Shown here one piece after another: positions 22,210-34,195 of a stretch of 64,000 bases of DNA. Below the pieces are notes generated by a model. It worked only from the letters and a program-made list of their open reading frames with translations, made no database searches and was not told where the DNA came from. Positions within the stretch are counted from its first letter, which is position 1, and every line of letters starts with the position of its first letter. Position numbers and translations under genes: made by a program. The DNA comes from Raphanus sativus. Lineage: Eukaryota > Streptophyta > Magnoliopsida > Brassicales > Brassicaceae. The stretch is from contig NC_079518.1 in NCBI RefSeq assembly GCF_000801105.2, forward strand, positions 23,044,800 through 23,108,799, given 5' to 3'.

Positions 22210-22561
22210 ACATGTTTTGTTCCTAATGGTTGTTGTGGGTTTTGTAGTCTCTGCCAATGCTCAAATACCCCAGTTTCCTACCCCATTTCCTTTTCCACTC
22301 CCATTCCAACCAAGTCCCGGTATTCCAGGATTACCTGATGTAGCAAAATGTTGGTCTTCAGTGATGAATGTTCCAGGATGCATTATAGAGATTTATACAT
22401 CCTTACTCACAGGAAAATTTGGACATATAGGCCCCGCTTGTTGCAAAGCATTCTTGGAAGCTGAAGCCAATTGCTTGCCGAAAGTTCCAATCTATCCACT
22501 TTTTCCTCTCAAAGAACAATGTTCAAGATTTGGTAGCGCAGCTCCTCCTACCACAGAATAG
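22199..22561 (+). CDS. ECA1-like secreted cysteine-rich protein, copy 4 (intact)
   Basis: A 120-aa single-exon protein. Residues 1-21 (MSIKHVLFLMVVVGFVVSAN...) are a signal peptide with likely cleavage after the ANA motif. Residues 22-46 are a Pro/Phe-rich linker, then a six-cysteine domain with Cys 51, 61, 81, 82, 92 and 108 (C-X9-C-X19-CC-X9-C-X15-C). That is the prolamin-like (PF05617-type) pattern of the ECA1/EC1 family, whose known members are secreted by egg or embryo-sac cells; three disulfides are expected. The ATG at 22199 was chosen because the frame open further upstream begins only at a TTG and would put a hydrophobic MKKYFFFF-type stretch before the signal peptide. Variants here are I for L at 23, T at 28 and a C-terminal Glu. 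It is the first intact copy after the LTR element. Confidence 0.85.
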   Translation: MSIKHVLFLMVVVGFVVSANAQIPQFPTPFPFPLPFQPSPGIPGLPDVAKCWSSVMNVPGCIIEIYTSLLTGKFGHIGPACCKAFLEAEANCLPKVPIYPLFPLKEQCSRFGSAAPPTTE

Positions 22562-23810
22562 ATTTTACATTAATAGAAGTAATAGCTATGTCGTTTTAAT
22601 TTCACAACTTATTTTCATATTTTAGCTAAATTCTAGGGTGTAACACTCCAAATATATGATTCCAGAAAAAGCATTTTAGAAGTAATAAATTTCCAGAATT
22701 TCCTTTTAAATTTACCATGCGGTTCATTCCCCTGAAAATTCAAAAATAATCTTCATAACAAAACATACATAAACTAAACTACAAAATAAAACAATATTAT
22801 TTAATATATGGGAAAGTATATGGGTTGCATAAGGGGAGGATCATTTTCATATTCAGGTCTAATTTTGCAACAATTTGAGGGAAATCAAATCATCATTTTC
22901 CCTAAAGCTAAATAATATTCCTTTATTTTTTATTTTTTTTTTGTTTCATAAAAATATAAATATTTTGTTTTGTTTTCAAGGTAACCTTATTACTTATTTA
23001 CCCATATAACTCATATTAGTTAAAAAAAATTCTATATATATTAGTTTCCCTTTGTATACTATATATCAAAACATAATTGTTTTGGTGTTGTAGTTTGAGA
23101 ATAAAATAAGTGAGAATTCCAAAACCACAATCTTTGTGAAACATTGTGAAACATAGTGAAACTTATCCACTATAAGGTTTCACTTGTGAACACTCAAGAC
23201 TTGTATTGGAACGTGTGTATCTCTATGTTGACTTGTGCATTTACTATCTAAGTCAGAGGAAGCATATAGTTATATAGAAGAATATTTCATTTTGCTATAT
23301 GTGTTTTAATAACTAAATTGTTTCTAAATAATGTTTTTTCCTTTTAAAGAATTCACCACCTAAATGAGCCAATGTATTTAGCCTGTTTAAATGGTTATTT
23401 TCTACAATATTATACTCAAAACCATATTATTAAATGTTGTATTATCATTTTCTCTCTCCTCAAAAATTAATTTATATTGATAATTAAAAAATAGTTTAGA
23501 GTTTAAGCATATAGAGAGCAAAAATATGATCAAGACTCTAGAAATTGGTAGATTACCCCTGTCTTCAAGAGAGAGCGAGAAATGTAGCTATTTGGCTTGA
23601 ATGGGAGATGATTTGAAACAATAGTATTGAAGCAAAACAAAACTGTATACTTCAGACTAATCTGTTCAATTTTTTTTTTCATGACTTAAGAGTCCACTAG
23701 TTATATTTAATAATGTCTGTCTCATCGGTTCCTGCTTTGTATTATTTGAAAACATGTAATTAAGTTTCACATAAATGTACAAAGACGTTTCTATAGCTTA
23801 CTTACTTTCA

Positions 23811-23927
23811 ACATAAATAGACAAAGGATTGTACAATATGTTAAACAATCAAAATACAAACTCGATAAAGACTCATATATTTGAAGAAATATTTCTTCTT
23901 TTTCCCTTATCTCATAATGTCTATTAA
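23811..23927 (+). promoter_or_regulatory. TATA-like box and leader uORF, copy 5
   Basis: acataaat at 23811-23818 replaces the atataaat of sister units, a weaker TATA match at the same distance (106 bp) from the ATG. The upstream ATG at 23838 opens a 29-codon frame ending TAA at 23925-23927, overlapping the main ATG out of phase. Confidence 0.55.
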
Positions 23928-24279
23928 ACATTTCTGGTTCCTAATGGTGGTTGTGGGTTTTGTAGTCTCTGCCAATGCTCAACTACCCCAGTTTCCCATC
24001 CCATTTCCTTTTCCACTCTCATTCCAACCAAGTCCCGGTATTCCAGGATTACCTGATGTAGCAAAATGTTGGTCTTCAGTGATGAATGTTCCAGGATGCA
24101 TTATAGAGATTTATACATCCTTACTCACAGGAAAATTCGGACATATAGGCCCCGCTTGTTGCAAAGCTTTTTTGGAATCCGAAGCTAATTGCTTGCCGAA
24201 AGTTCCAATCTATCCACTTTTTCCTCTCAAAGAACAATGTTCAAGACTTGGTAGCGCAGCTCCTCCTACCACAAAATAG
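23917..24279 (+). CDS. ECA1-like secreted cysteine-rich protein, copy 5 (intact)
   Basis: 120 aa, same layout as copy 4, with all six cysteines and the CC pair (GPACCKAFLESEANC). Differences include S for P in the linker (FPLSFQ), E-S-E at residues 88-90 and RLGS near the C-terminus. The signal peptide reads MSIKHFWFLMVVVGFVVSAN. The upstream TATA is mutated relative to other units, so this copy may be expressed differently even though the frame is intact. Confidence 0.85.
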   Translation: MSIKHFWFLMVVVGFVVSANAQLPQFPIPFPFPLSFQPSPGIPGLPDVAKCWSSVMNVPGCIIEIYTSLLTGKFGHIGPACCKAFLESEANCLPKVPIYPLFPLKEQCSRLGSAAPPTTK

Positions 24280-25496
24280 ATTTTACATTAATAGAAGTAA
24301 TAGCTATGTCGTTTTTATTTCACAACTTATTTTCATTTTTAACTAAATTCTACGGTGTAACACTCCAAATATATGATTCTAGAAAAATCATTTTAGAAGT
24401 AATAAATTTCCCGAATTTCCTTTTAAATTAACCATGTGGTTCATGCCTCTGAAAATTCAAAACTAATCTTAGTTACAAAACATACTTAAATTAAACTACA
24501 AAATAAAAACAGTACTATTTAATATATGGGAAAGTACATGGGTTGCATAAGGGGGGGATCATTTTCATATTCAGGTCCAATTTTACAACAATTTGAGGGA
24601 AATCAATTAATCATTTTTCCTAAAGCTAAATAATATTCTTTTTTTTTGTTTCATAAAAATATAAATATATTTTTTTGTATTCAAGGTAACCTTATTACTT
24701 ATGTACCCATATAACTCATATTAGTTAAAATATATTCTATATATATTAGTCTCCCTTTGTATACTATATATCAAAACATGATTGTTTTTGGTGTTGTAAT
24801 TTGAGTATAAAATATGTGAGAATTCCAAAACCAAAATCTTTGTGAAACTTATCCACTATAAGGTTTCACTTGTGAACACTCGAGACTTGTCTTGGAACAT
24901 GTGTATCTCTATGTTGACTTGTGCATTTACTATCTAAGTCAGAGGAAGCATATAGTTATATAGAAGAATATTTCATTTCGCTATATGTGTTTTAATAACT
25001 AAATTGTTTCTAAAAAATGTTTTTTTTCCTTTTAAAGTATTTACCACCTAAAGGAGTCAATGTAGTTAGCCTGTTTAAATGGTTATATTCTACAAAATTA
25101 TACTCAAAACCATATAATTAAATGTTATATTATCATGTTCTCTCTCCTCAAAAATTAATTTATATTGATAATTGAAAAATAGTTTAGAGTTTAAGCATAT
25201 AGAGACCAAAATATAATCAAGACTCTAGAAATTGGTAGATTACCCCTGGCTTCAAGAGAGAGCGAGAAATGTAGCTATTTGGCTTAGACGGGAGATGATT
25301 GGAAACAATAGTATTAAGGCAAAACAAAACTGTATACTTTAGACTAATCTGATCAGTTTTTTTTTCATGACTTATGAGTCCACCAGTTATATTTAATAAT
25401 GTTTGTCTCATCGGTTTCTGCTTTGTATTATTTGAAAACAGGTAATTAAGTTTCACATAAAAGTAAAAAGACGTTTCTATAGCTTCTTTCCTTTCA

Positions 25497-25613
25497 ATAT
25501 AAATAGACAAAGGATTGTACAATATGTTCATCAATCAAAATACAAACTCGATAAAGACTCATATATTTGAAGAAATATTTCTTCTTTTTCCCTTATCTCA
25601 TAATGTCTATTAA
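25497..25613 (+). promoter_or_regulatory. TATA box and leader uORF, copy 6
   Basis: atataaat at 25497-25504. The upstream ATG at 25524 and its TAA at 25611-25613 overlap the main start at 25603, as in copies 4, 5 and 7. Confidence 0.6.
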
Positions 25614-25965
25614 ACATTTATGGTTCCTAATGGTGGTTGTGGGTTTTGTAGTCTCTGCCAATGCTCAACTACCCCAGTTTCCCATCCCATTTCCTTTTCC
25701 ACTCCCATTCCAACCAAGTCCTGGTATTCCAGGATTACCTGATGTAGCAAAATGTTGGTCTTCAGTGATGAATGTTCCAGGATGCATTATAGAGATTTAT
25801 ACATCCTTACTCACAGGAAAATTCGGACATATAGGCCCCGCTTGTTGTAAAGCATTCTTGGAAGCCGAAGCCAATTGCTTGCCGAAAGTTCCAATCTATC
25901 CACTTTTTCCTCTCAAAGATCAATGTTCAAGATTTGGTAGCGCAGCTCCTCCTACCATAAAATAA
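25603..25965 (+). CDS. ECA1-like secreted cysteine-rich protein, copy 6 (intact)
   Basis: 120 aa with signal peptide (MSIKHLWFLMVVVGF...), Pro-rich linker and six cysteines in the family spacing. Local differences are KDQC instead of KEQC before the last cysteine and an APPTIK C-terminus ending in TAA rather than TAG. No frame damage is visible. It is part of the four-gene intact block 22.2-27.7 kb. Confidence 0.86.
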   Translation: MSIKHLWFLMVVVGFVVSANAQLPQFPIPFPFPLPFQPSPGIPGLPDVAKCWSSVMNVPGCIIEIYTSLLTGKFGHIGPACCKAFLEAEANCLPKVPIYPLFPLKDQCSRFGSAAPPTIK

Positions 25966-27202
25966 ATTTTACATTAATAGAAGTAATAGCTATTTGGTTT
26001 TTATTTCACAACTTATTTTCATATATTAGCTAAATTCTACGATGTAACACTCCAAATATATGATTCTAGAAAAAGAATTTTAGAAGTAATAAATTTCCAG
26101 AATTTCCTTTTAAATTAACCATTTGGTTCATGCCTCTGAAAATTTAAAACTAATCTTAATTACAAAACATACTTAAATTAAACTACAAAATAAAACAATA
26201 CTATTTAATATATGGGAAAATACATGGGTTGCATAAGGGGAGGATCATTTTCATATTCAGGTCTAATTTTATAACAAATTGAGGGAAATCAAATCATCAT
26301 TTTCCCTAAAGCTAAATAATATTCCTTTAATTTTCTTTTTTGTTTCATAAAAATATTTTTTTTTTGTTTTCAAGGTAACCTTATTACTTATGTACCTATA
26401 TAACTCATATTAGTTAAAATAAATTATATATATATATATATATATTAGTTTCCCTTTGTATACTAAATATCAAAACATGATTTTTTTTGTTGTAATTTGA
26501 GTATAAAATAGGTGAGAATTCCAAAACCACAATCTTTGTGAAACATAGTGAAACTTATCCACGATAAGGTTTCACTTGTGAACACTCAAGACTTGTCTTG
26601 GACCGTGTGTATCTCTATATTGACTTGTGCATTTACTATCTAAGCCAGAGGAAGCATTAAGTTATATAGAAGAATATTTCATTTTTCTATATGTGTTTTA
26701 ATAACTAAATTTTTTTCTAAATAATGTTTTTTTCCTTTTAAAGAATTCACCACCTAAAGGAGCCAATGTATTTAGCCTGTTTAATGGTTATTTTCTTCAA
26801 AATTATACTCAAAACCATATAATTAAATGTTGTATTATCATGTTCTCTCTCCGCAGAAATTAATTTATATTGATAATTGAAAAAATAGTGTAGAGTTTAA
26901 GCATATAGAGACCAAAATATAATCAAGACTCTAGAAATTGGTAGATTACCCCTGGCTTCAAGAGAGAGCGAGAAAGGTAGTTATTTGGCTTAGACGGGAG
27001 ATGATTAGAAACAATAGTATTGAGGCAAAACAAAACTGTATACTTTAGACTAATCTGATCAGATTTTTTTTCATGACTTAAGAGTCCACCAGTTATATTT
27101 AATAATGTTTGTCTCATCGGTTTCTGCTTTGAATTATTTTAAAACAGGTAATTAAGTTTCACATAAAAGTACAAAGACGTTTCTATAGCTTCTTTCCTTT
27201 CA

Positions 27203-27319
27203 ATATAAATAGACAAAGGATTGTACAATATGTTCATCAATCAAAATACAGACTCAATAAAGACTCATATATTTGAAGAAATATTTCTTCTTTTTCCCTT
27301 ATCTCATAATGTCTATTAA
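27203..27319 (+). promoter_or_regulatory. TATA box and leader uORF, copy 7
   Basis: atataaat at 27203-27210; upstream ATG at 27230; the overlapping frame ends at 27319. Confidence 0.6.
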
Positions 27320-27671
27320 CCATTTCTGGTTTCTAATGGTGGTTGTCGGTTTTGTAGTCTCTGCCAATGCTCAACTACCCCAGTTTCCAATCCCATTTCC
27401 TTTTCCACTCCCATTCCAACCAAGTCCCGGTATTCCAGGATTTCCTGATGTAGCAAAATGTTGGTCTTCAGTGATGAATGTTCCAGGATGCATTATAGAG
27501 ATTTATACATCCTTACTCACAGGAAAATTCGGACATATAGGCCCCGCTTGTTGCAAAGCATTCTTGGAAGCCGAAGCCAATTGCTTGCCGAAATTTCCAA
27601 TCTATCCACTTTTTCCTCTCAAAGAACAATGTTCAAGAGTTGGTAGCGCAGCTCCTCCTACCACAAAATAG
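27309..27671 (+). CDS. ECA1-like secreted cysteine-rich protein, copy 7 (intact)
   Basis: 120 aa with an intact signal peptide (MSINHFWFLMVVVGF...), linker and all six cysteines. Substitutions relative to neighbours are N for K at residue 4, PGFPDV for PGLPDV, and CLPKFP for CLPKVP, a change shared with many copies to the right. It is the last fully intact full-length copy going rightwards. Confidence 0.86.
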   Translation: MSINHFWFLMVVVGFVVSANAQLPQFPIPFPFPLPFQPSPGIPGFPDVAKCWSSVMNVPGCIIEIYTSLLTGKFGHIGPACCKAFLEAEANCLPKFPIYPLFPLKEQCSRVGSAAPPTTK

Positions 27672-29048
27672 ATTTTACATTAATAGAAGTAATAGCTATG
27701 TCGTTTTTATTTCACAACTTATTTTCATATTTTAGCTAAATTCTACGGTGTAACACCCCAAATATATGATTCTAGAAAAAGCATTTCAGAAGTAATAAAT
27801 TTCCAGAGTTTCCTTTTAAATTAACCATGTGGTTCATGCCTCTGAAAATTCAAAACTAATCTTAGTTACAAAACATCCTTAAATTAAGCTAAAAAATAAA
27901 ACAATACTATTTAATATATGGGAAGTACATGGGTTGCATAAGGGGAGGATCATTTTCTTATTCCGGTCTAATTTTAAAAAAATTTGACGGAAATCAATTC
28001 ATCATTTTACCAAAAGCTAAATAATATTCCTTTATTTTTTCTTTTTTTGTTTCATAAAAATATAATTTTTTTTTGTTTTCAAGGTAACCTTATTACTTAT
28101 GTACCCATATAACTCATATTAGTTAAAATAAATTCTATATATATTAGTTTCCCTTTGTATACTATATATCAAAACATGATTGTTTTTGGTGTTGTAAATT
28201 GAGTATAAAATAGGTGAGAATTCCAAAACCACAATCTTTGTGAAACATTGTGAAACATTGTGAAACTTATTCACGATAAGATTTCACTTGGGAACACTCA
28301 AGACTTGTCTTGGAACGTGTGTATATCTATGCTGACTTGTGCATTTACTATCTAAGTCAGAGGAATCATTTAGTTATATAGAAGAATATTTCATTTCGCT
28401 CTATGTGTTTTAATAAACAAATTGTTTCTAAATAATGTTTTTTTCCTTTTAAAGAATTCACCACCTAAAGGAGCCAATGTATTTAGCCTGTTTAAATGGT
28501 TATTTTCTACAAAATTATACCCAAAACCATATAATTAAATGTTGTATTATCGTGTTCTCTCTCCTCAAAAATTAATTTATATTGATAATTGAAAAAATAA
28601 TTTAGAGTTTAAGCATATAGAGAGCCAAAATACGATCAAGACTCTAGAAATTGGTAGATTACCCCTGGCTTCAAGAGAGAGCAAGAAATGTAGTTATTTG
28701 GCTTAGACGGGAGATGATTTGAAACAATAGTATTGAGGCAAAACAAAACTGTATAATTTAGACTAATCTGATCAGTTTTTTTTTCATGACTTAAGAGTCC
28801 ACCAGTTATATTTAATAATGTTTGGCTCATCGGTTTCTGCTTTGTATTATTTGAAAACAGGTGATTAAGTTTCACATAAAAGTACAAAGACGTTTCTATA
28901 GCTTCTTTCCTTTCAATATAAATAGACAAATGATTGTACAATATGTTCATCAATCAAAATACAAACTCGATAAAGACTCATATATTTGAAGAAATATTTC
29001 TTCTTTTTTCCCTTATCTCATAATATCTATTAACATTTCTGGTTCCTA

Positions 29049-29384
29049 ATGGTGGTCGTGGGTTTTGTAGTCTCTGCCAATGCTCAACTAGCCCAGTTTC
29101 CCATCCCATTTCCTTTTCCACTCCCATTCCAACCAAGTCCCGGTATTCCAGGATTACCTGATGTAACAAAATGTTGGTCTTCAGTGATGAATGTTCCAGG
29201 ATGCATTATAGAGATTTATACATCCTTACTCACAGGAAAATTCGGACATATAGGCCCTGCTTGTTGCAAAGCATTCTTGGAAGCCGAAGCCAATTGCTTG
29301 CCAAAAGTTCCAATCTATCCACTTTTTCCTCTCAAAGAACAATGTTCAAGAGTTGGTAGCGCAGCTCCTCCTACCACAAAATAG
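29049..29384 (+). CDS. ECA1-like copy 8 (original start lost; 111-aa form from internal ATG)
   Basis: The usual ATG is ATA (about 29026) and one A is missing in the next few bases, so the normal N-terminus cannot be used. The next in-frame ATG at 29049 gives a 111-aa protein whose signal peptide is shortened to MVVVGFVVSANA, still hydrophobic. The domain is intact with six cysteines; VTKCW replaces VAKCW. Secretion is uncertain. The leader also has an extra T. Confidence 0.6.
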   Translation: MVVVGFVVSANAQLAQFPIPFPFPLPFQPSPGIPGLPDVTKCWSSVMNVPGCIIEIYTSLLTGKFGHIGPACCKAFLEAEANCLPKVPIYPLFPLKEQCSRVGSAAPPTTK

Positions 29385-30065
29385 ATTTTACATTAATAGA
29401 AGTAATAGCTATATCCTTTTCATTTCACAACTTATTTTCATATTTTAGCTGAATTCTACGGTGTAACACTCCAAATATATGATTCTTGAAAAAGCATTTT
29501 AGAAGTAATAAATTTCCAGAATTTCCTTTTAAATTAACCATGTAGTTCATTCCTCTGAAAATTCAAAACTAATCTTAATTACAAAACCTACTTAAATTAA
29601 ACGACAAAATAAAACAATACAGTTTAATATATGGGAAAGTACATGGGTTGCATAAGGGGAGGATCATTTTCATATTCAGGTCTAATTTTAAAACAAGTTG
29701 AGGGAAATCAATTCATCATTTTCCCTAAAGCTAAATAATATTCCTTTATTTTTTCTTTTTTGTTTCATAAAAATATAAATATTTTTTTTTTGTTTTCAAG
29801 GTAACCTTATTACTTATGTACCCATATATCTCATATTAGTTAAAATAAATTCTATATATATTAGTTTCCCTTTGTATACTATATATCAAAACATGATTGT
29901 TTTTGGTGTTGTAATTTGAGTATAAAATAGGTGAGAATTCCAAAACCACAATCTTTGTGAAACATTGTGAAACACAGTGAAACTTATTCACGATAAGGTT
30001 TCACTTGTGAACACTCAAGACTTGTCTTGGAACGTGTGTATCTCTATGTTGACTTGTGCATTTAC

Positions 30066-30165
30066 NNNNNNNNNNNNNNNNNNNNNNNNNNNNNNNNNNN
30101 NNNNNNNNNNNNNNNNNNNNNNNNNNNNNNNNNNNNNNNNNNNNNNNNNNNNNNNNNNNNNNNNN
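30066..30165. other. Assembly gap (100 N)
   Basis: Exactly 100 N inside the spacer between copies 8 and 9. A round 100 usually stands for unknown length, so array copies may be missing or collapsed here. Confidence 0.99.
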
Positions 30166-30751
30166 AATAATGTTTTTTCCTTTTAAAGAAATCACCACCT
30201 AAAGGAGCCAATGTATTTAGCCTGTTTAAATGGTTATTTTCTACAAAATTATACTCAAACCATATAATTAAATGTTGTATTATCATGTTCTTCTCCTCAA
30301 AATTAATTTACATTGATAATTGAAAAAAATAGTTAGAGTTTAAGCATATAGAGAGCCAAAATACGATCAAGACTAGAAATTGGTAGATTACCCCTAGCTT
30401 CAAGCGAGAGCGAGAAATGTAGTTATTTTGGCTTAGACGGGAGATGATTTGAAACAATAATATTGAGGCAAAACAAAACTGTATAATTTAGACATAATCT
30501 GACCCGGGTTTTTTTCATGACTTAAGAGTCCACCAGTTATATTTAATAATGTTTGGCTCATCGGTTTCTGCTTTGTATTATTTGAAACAGGTAATTAAGT
30601 TTCACATAAAGGTACAAAGACGTTTCTATAGCTTCTTTTCTTTCAATATAAATAGACAAAGGATTGTACAATATGTTCATCAATCAAAATACAAACTCGA
30701 TAAAGACTCATATATTTGAAGAAATATTTCTTCTTTTTCCCTTATCTCATA

Positions 30752-31113
30752 ATGTCTATTAAACATTTCGGGTTCCTAATGGTGGTTTGGGTTTTGTAGT
30801 CTCTGCCAATGCTCAACTACCCCAGTTTCCCATCCCATTTCCTTTTCCACTCCCATTCCAACCAAGTCCCGGTATTCCAGGATTACCTGATGTAGCAAAA
30901 TGTTGGTCTTCAGTGATGAATGTTCCAGGATGCATTATAGAGATTTATACATCCTTACTCACAGGAAAATTCGGACATATAGGCCCCGCTTGTTGCAAAA
31001 GCATTCTTGGAAGCCGAAGCCAATTGCTTGCCGAAATTTCCAATCTATCCACTTTTTCCTATCAAAGAACAATGTTCAAGAGTTGGCTAGCACAGCTCCT
31101 CCTACCACAAAAA
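30752..31113 (+). pseudogene. ECA1-like copy 9 (multiple one-base indels)
   Basis: The start ATG at 30752 is present. A base missing in the ggttgtggg motif near 30787 shifts the frame into a stop. An extra A after the CC pair (gcaaaagcatt near 30998), an extra base near 31086 and a missing T in the stop region break the rest. All lesions are single-base events; see the finding on assembly error. Confidence 0.8.
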
Positions 31114-32475
31114 GATTTTACATTAATAGAAGTAATAGCTATGTCATTTTTATTTTCACAACACTTATTTTCATATTTTAGCTAAATTCTATGGTGTAAC
31201 ACTCCAAATATATGATTCTAGAAAAAGCATTTGAGAAGTAATAAATTTCCAGAGTTTCCTTTTAAATTAACCATGTTATTCATGCCTCTGAAAATTCAAA
31301 ACTAATCTTAGTTACAAAACATCCTTAAATTAAGCTAAAAATAAAACAATACTATTTAATATATTGGAAAGTACATTGGGTTGCATAAGGGGAGGATCAT
31401 TTTCATATTCAGGTCTAATTTTTACAATTTGGCGGAAATCAATTCATCATTTTAACCAAAAGCTGAATAATATTCCTTTATTTTTTACTTTTTGTTTCAT
31501 AAAAATATAAATTTTTTTTTTTTTTGTTTTCAAGGTAACCTTATTACTTATGTACCATATAACTCATATTAGTTAAAATAAATTCTATATATATAAGTTT
31601 CCCTTTGTATACTATATATCAAAACATGATTGTTCTTGGTGTTGTATTTGAGTATAAATAGGTAAGAATTCCAAAACCACAATCTTTGTGAAACATTGTG
31701 AAACATTGTGAAACACAGTGAAAACTTATTCACGATAAGGTTTCACTTGTGAAAACTCAAGACTTGTCTTGGAACGTGTGTATCTCTATGTTGACTTGTG
31801 TATTTACTATCTAAGTCAGAGGAATCATTTAGTTATATAGAAGAAATTTCATTTCGCTATATGTGTTTTAATAAACAAATTGTTTCTAAATAATGTTTTT
31901 TTCCTTTTAAAGAAATCACCACCTAAAGGAGCCAATGTATTTAGCCTGTTTAAATGGTTATTTTCTACAAAATTATACTCAAAACCATATAATTAAATGT
32001 TGTATTATCATGTTCTCTCTCCTCAAAAATTAATTTACATTGATAATTGAAAAAATAGTTTAGAGTTTAGCATATAGAGAGCAAAAAATACGATCAAGAC
32101 TAGAAATTGGTAGATTATCCCTGGCTCAAGAGAGAGCGAGAAATGTAGTTATTTGGCTTAGACGGGAGATGATTTGAAAACAATAGTATTGAGGCAAAAC
32201 AAAACTGTATAATTTAGACTAATCTGACCAGTTTTTTTCATGACTTAAGAGTCCACCAGTTATATTTAATAATGTTTGGCTCATCGGTTTCTGCTTTGTA
32301 TTATTTGAAAACAGGTAATTAAGTTTCACATAAAGTACAAAAACGTTTCTATAGCTTCTTTTCTTTCAATATAAATAGACAAAGGATTATACAATATGTT
32401 CATCAATCAAAATACAAACTCGATAAAGACTCATATATTTGAAGAAATATTTCTTCTTTTTTCCCTTATCTCATA

Positions 32476-32837
32476 ATGTCTATTAAACATTTCTGGTTCT
32501 AATGGTGGTTTTGGGTTTTGTAGTCTCTGCCAATGCTCAACTACCCCAGTTTCCCATCCCATTTCCTTTTCCACTCCCATTCCAACCAAGTCCCGGTATT
32601 CCAGGATTACCTGATGTAGCAAAATGTTGGTCTTCAGTGATGAATGTTCCAGGATGCATTATAGAGATTTATACATCCTTACTCACAGGAAAATTCGGAC
32701 ATATAGGCCCGCTTGTTGCAAAGCATTCTTGGAAGCCGAAGCCAATTGCTTGCCGAAATTTCCAATCTATCCACTTTTTCCTATCAAAAGAACAATGTTC
32801 AAGAGTTGCTAGCACAGCTCCTCCTACCACAAAATAG
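32476..32837 (+). pseudogene. ECA1-like copy 10 (indel-broken)
   Basis: From the ATG at 32476 a missing C (ggttctaatgg) brings TAA at codon 9. An internal ATG at 32502 restarts MVVLGF... . A missing C in the ggccc run near 32706 shifts the frame before the CC pair, and an extra A near 32787 restores it, so CC and the fifth cysteine are lost. VVLGF groups it with copies 11 and 12. Confidence 0.8.
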
Positions 32838-34195
32838 ATTTTACATTAATAGAAGTAATAGCTATGTCATTTTTATTTCACAACTTATTTTCATATTTTA
32901 GCTAAATTCTATGGTGTAACACTCCAAATATATGATTCTAGAAAAAGCATTTGAGAAGTAATAAATTTCCAGAGTTTCCTTTTAAATTAACCATGTTATT
33001 CATGCCTCTGAAAATTCAAAACTAATCTTAGTTACAAAACATCCTTAAATTAAGCTAAAAATAAAACAATACTATTTAATATATTGGAAAGTACATGGGT
33101 TGCATAAGGGGAGGATCATTTTCATATTCAGGTCTAATTTTTACAATTTTGGCGGAAATCAATTCATCATTTAACCAAAAGCTGAATAATATTCCTTTAT
33201 TTTTTACTTTTTGTTTCATAAAAATATAAATATTTTTTTTTTGTTTTCAAGGTAACCTTATTACTTATGTACCCATATAACTCATATTAGTTAAAATAAA
33301 TTCTATATATATATAAGTTTCCCTTTGTATACTATATATCAAAACATGATTGTTCTTGGTGTTGTAATTTGAGTATAAAATAGGTAAGAATTCCAAAACC
33401 ACAATCTTTGTGAAACATTGTGAAACATTGTGAAACACAGTGAAACTTATTCACGATAAGGTTTCACTTGTGAAAACTCAAGACTTGTCTTGGAACGTGT
33501 GTATCTCTATGTTGACTTGTGTATTTACTATCTAAGTCAGAGGAATCATTTAGTTATATAGAAGAATATTTCATTTCGCTATATGTGTTTTAATAAACAA
33601 ATTGTTTCTAAATAATGTTTTTTTCTTTTAAAGAAATCACCACCTAAAGGAGCCAATGTATTTAGCCTGTTTTAAATGGTTATTTTCTACAAAATTATAT
33701 TCAAAACCATATAATTAAATGTTGTATTATCATGTTCTCTCTCCTCAAAATTAATTTACATTGATAATTGAAAAATAGTTTAGAGTTTAGCATATAGAGA
33801 GCAAAAATACGATCAAAACTAGAAATTGGTAGATTATCCCTGGCTTCAAGAGAGAGCGAAAAATGTAGTTATTTGGCTTAGACGGGAGATGATTTGAAAC
33901 AATAGTATTGAGGCAAAACAAAACTGTATAATTTAGACTAATCTGACCAGTTTTTTTTTCATGACTTAAGAGTCCACCAGTTATATTTAATAATGTTTGG
34001 CTCATCGGTTTCTGCTTTGTATTATTTGAAAACAGGTAATTAAGTTTCACATAAAGTACAAAAACGTTTCTATAGCTTCTTTTCTTTCAATATAAATAGA
34101 CAAAGGATTGTACAATATGTTCATCAATCAAAATACAAACTCGATAAAGACTCATATATTTGAAGAAATATTTCTTCTTTTTCCCTTATCTTATA

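Noticed and set aside
25217..25534. Minus-strand open frame of about 100 codons in the promoter of many units (also near 28636, 33787, 37164, 39052)
   Set aside because: It recurs only because the unit is duplicated, has no recognisable domain, starts at different codons and is broken in several units.
29977..30286. Open frames crossing the N gap
   Set aside because: They are artefacts of translating N; the flanks are ordinary array spacer.
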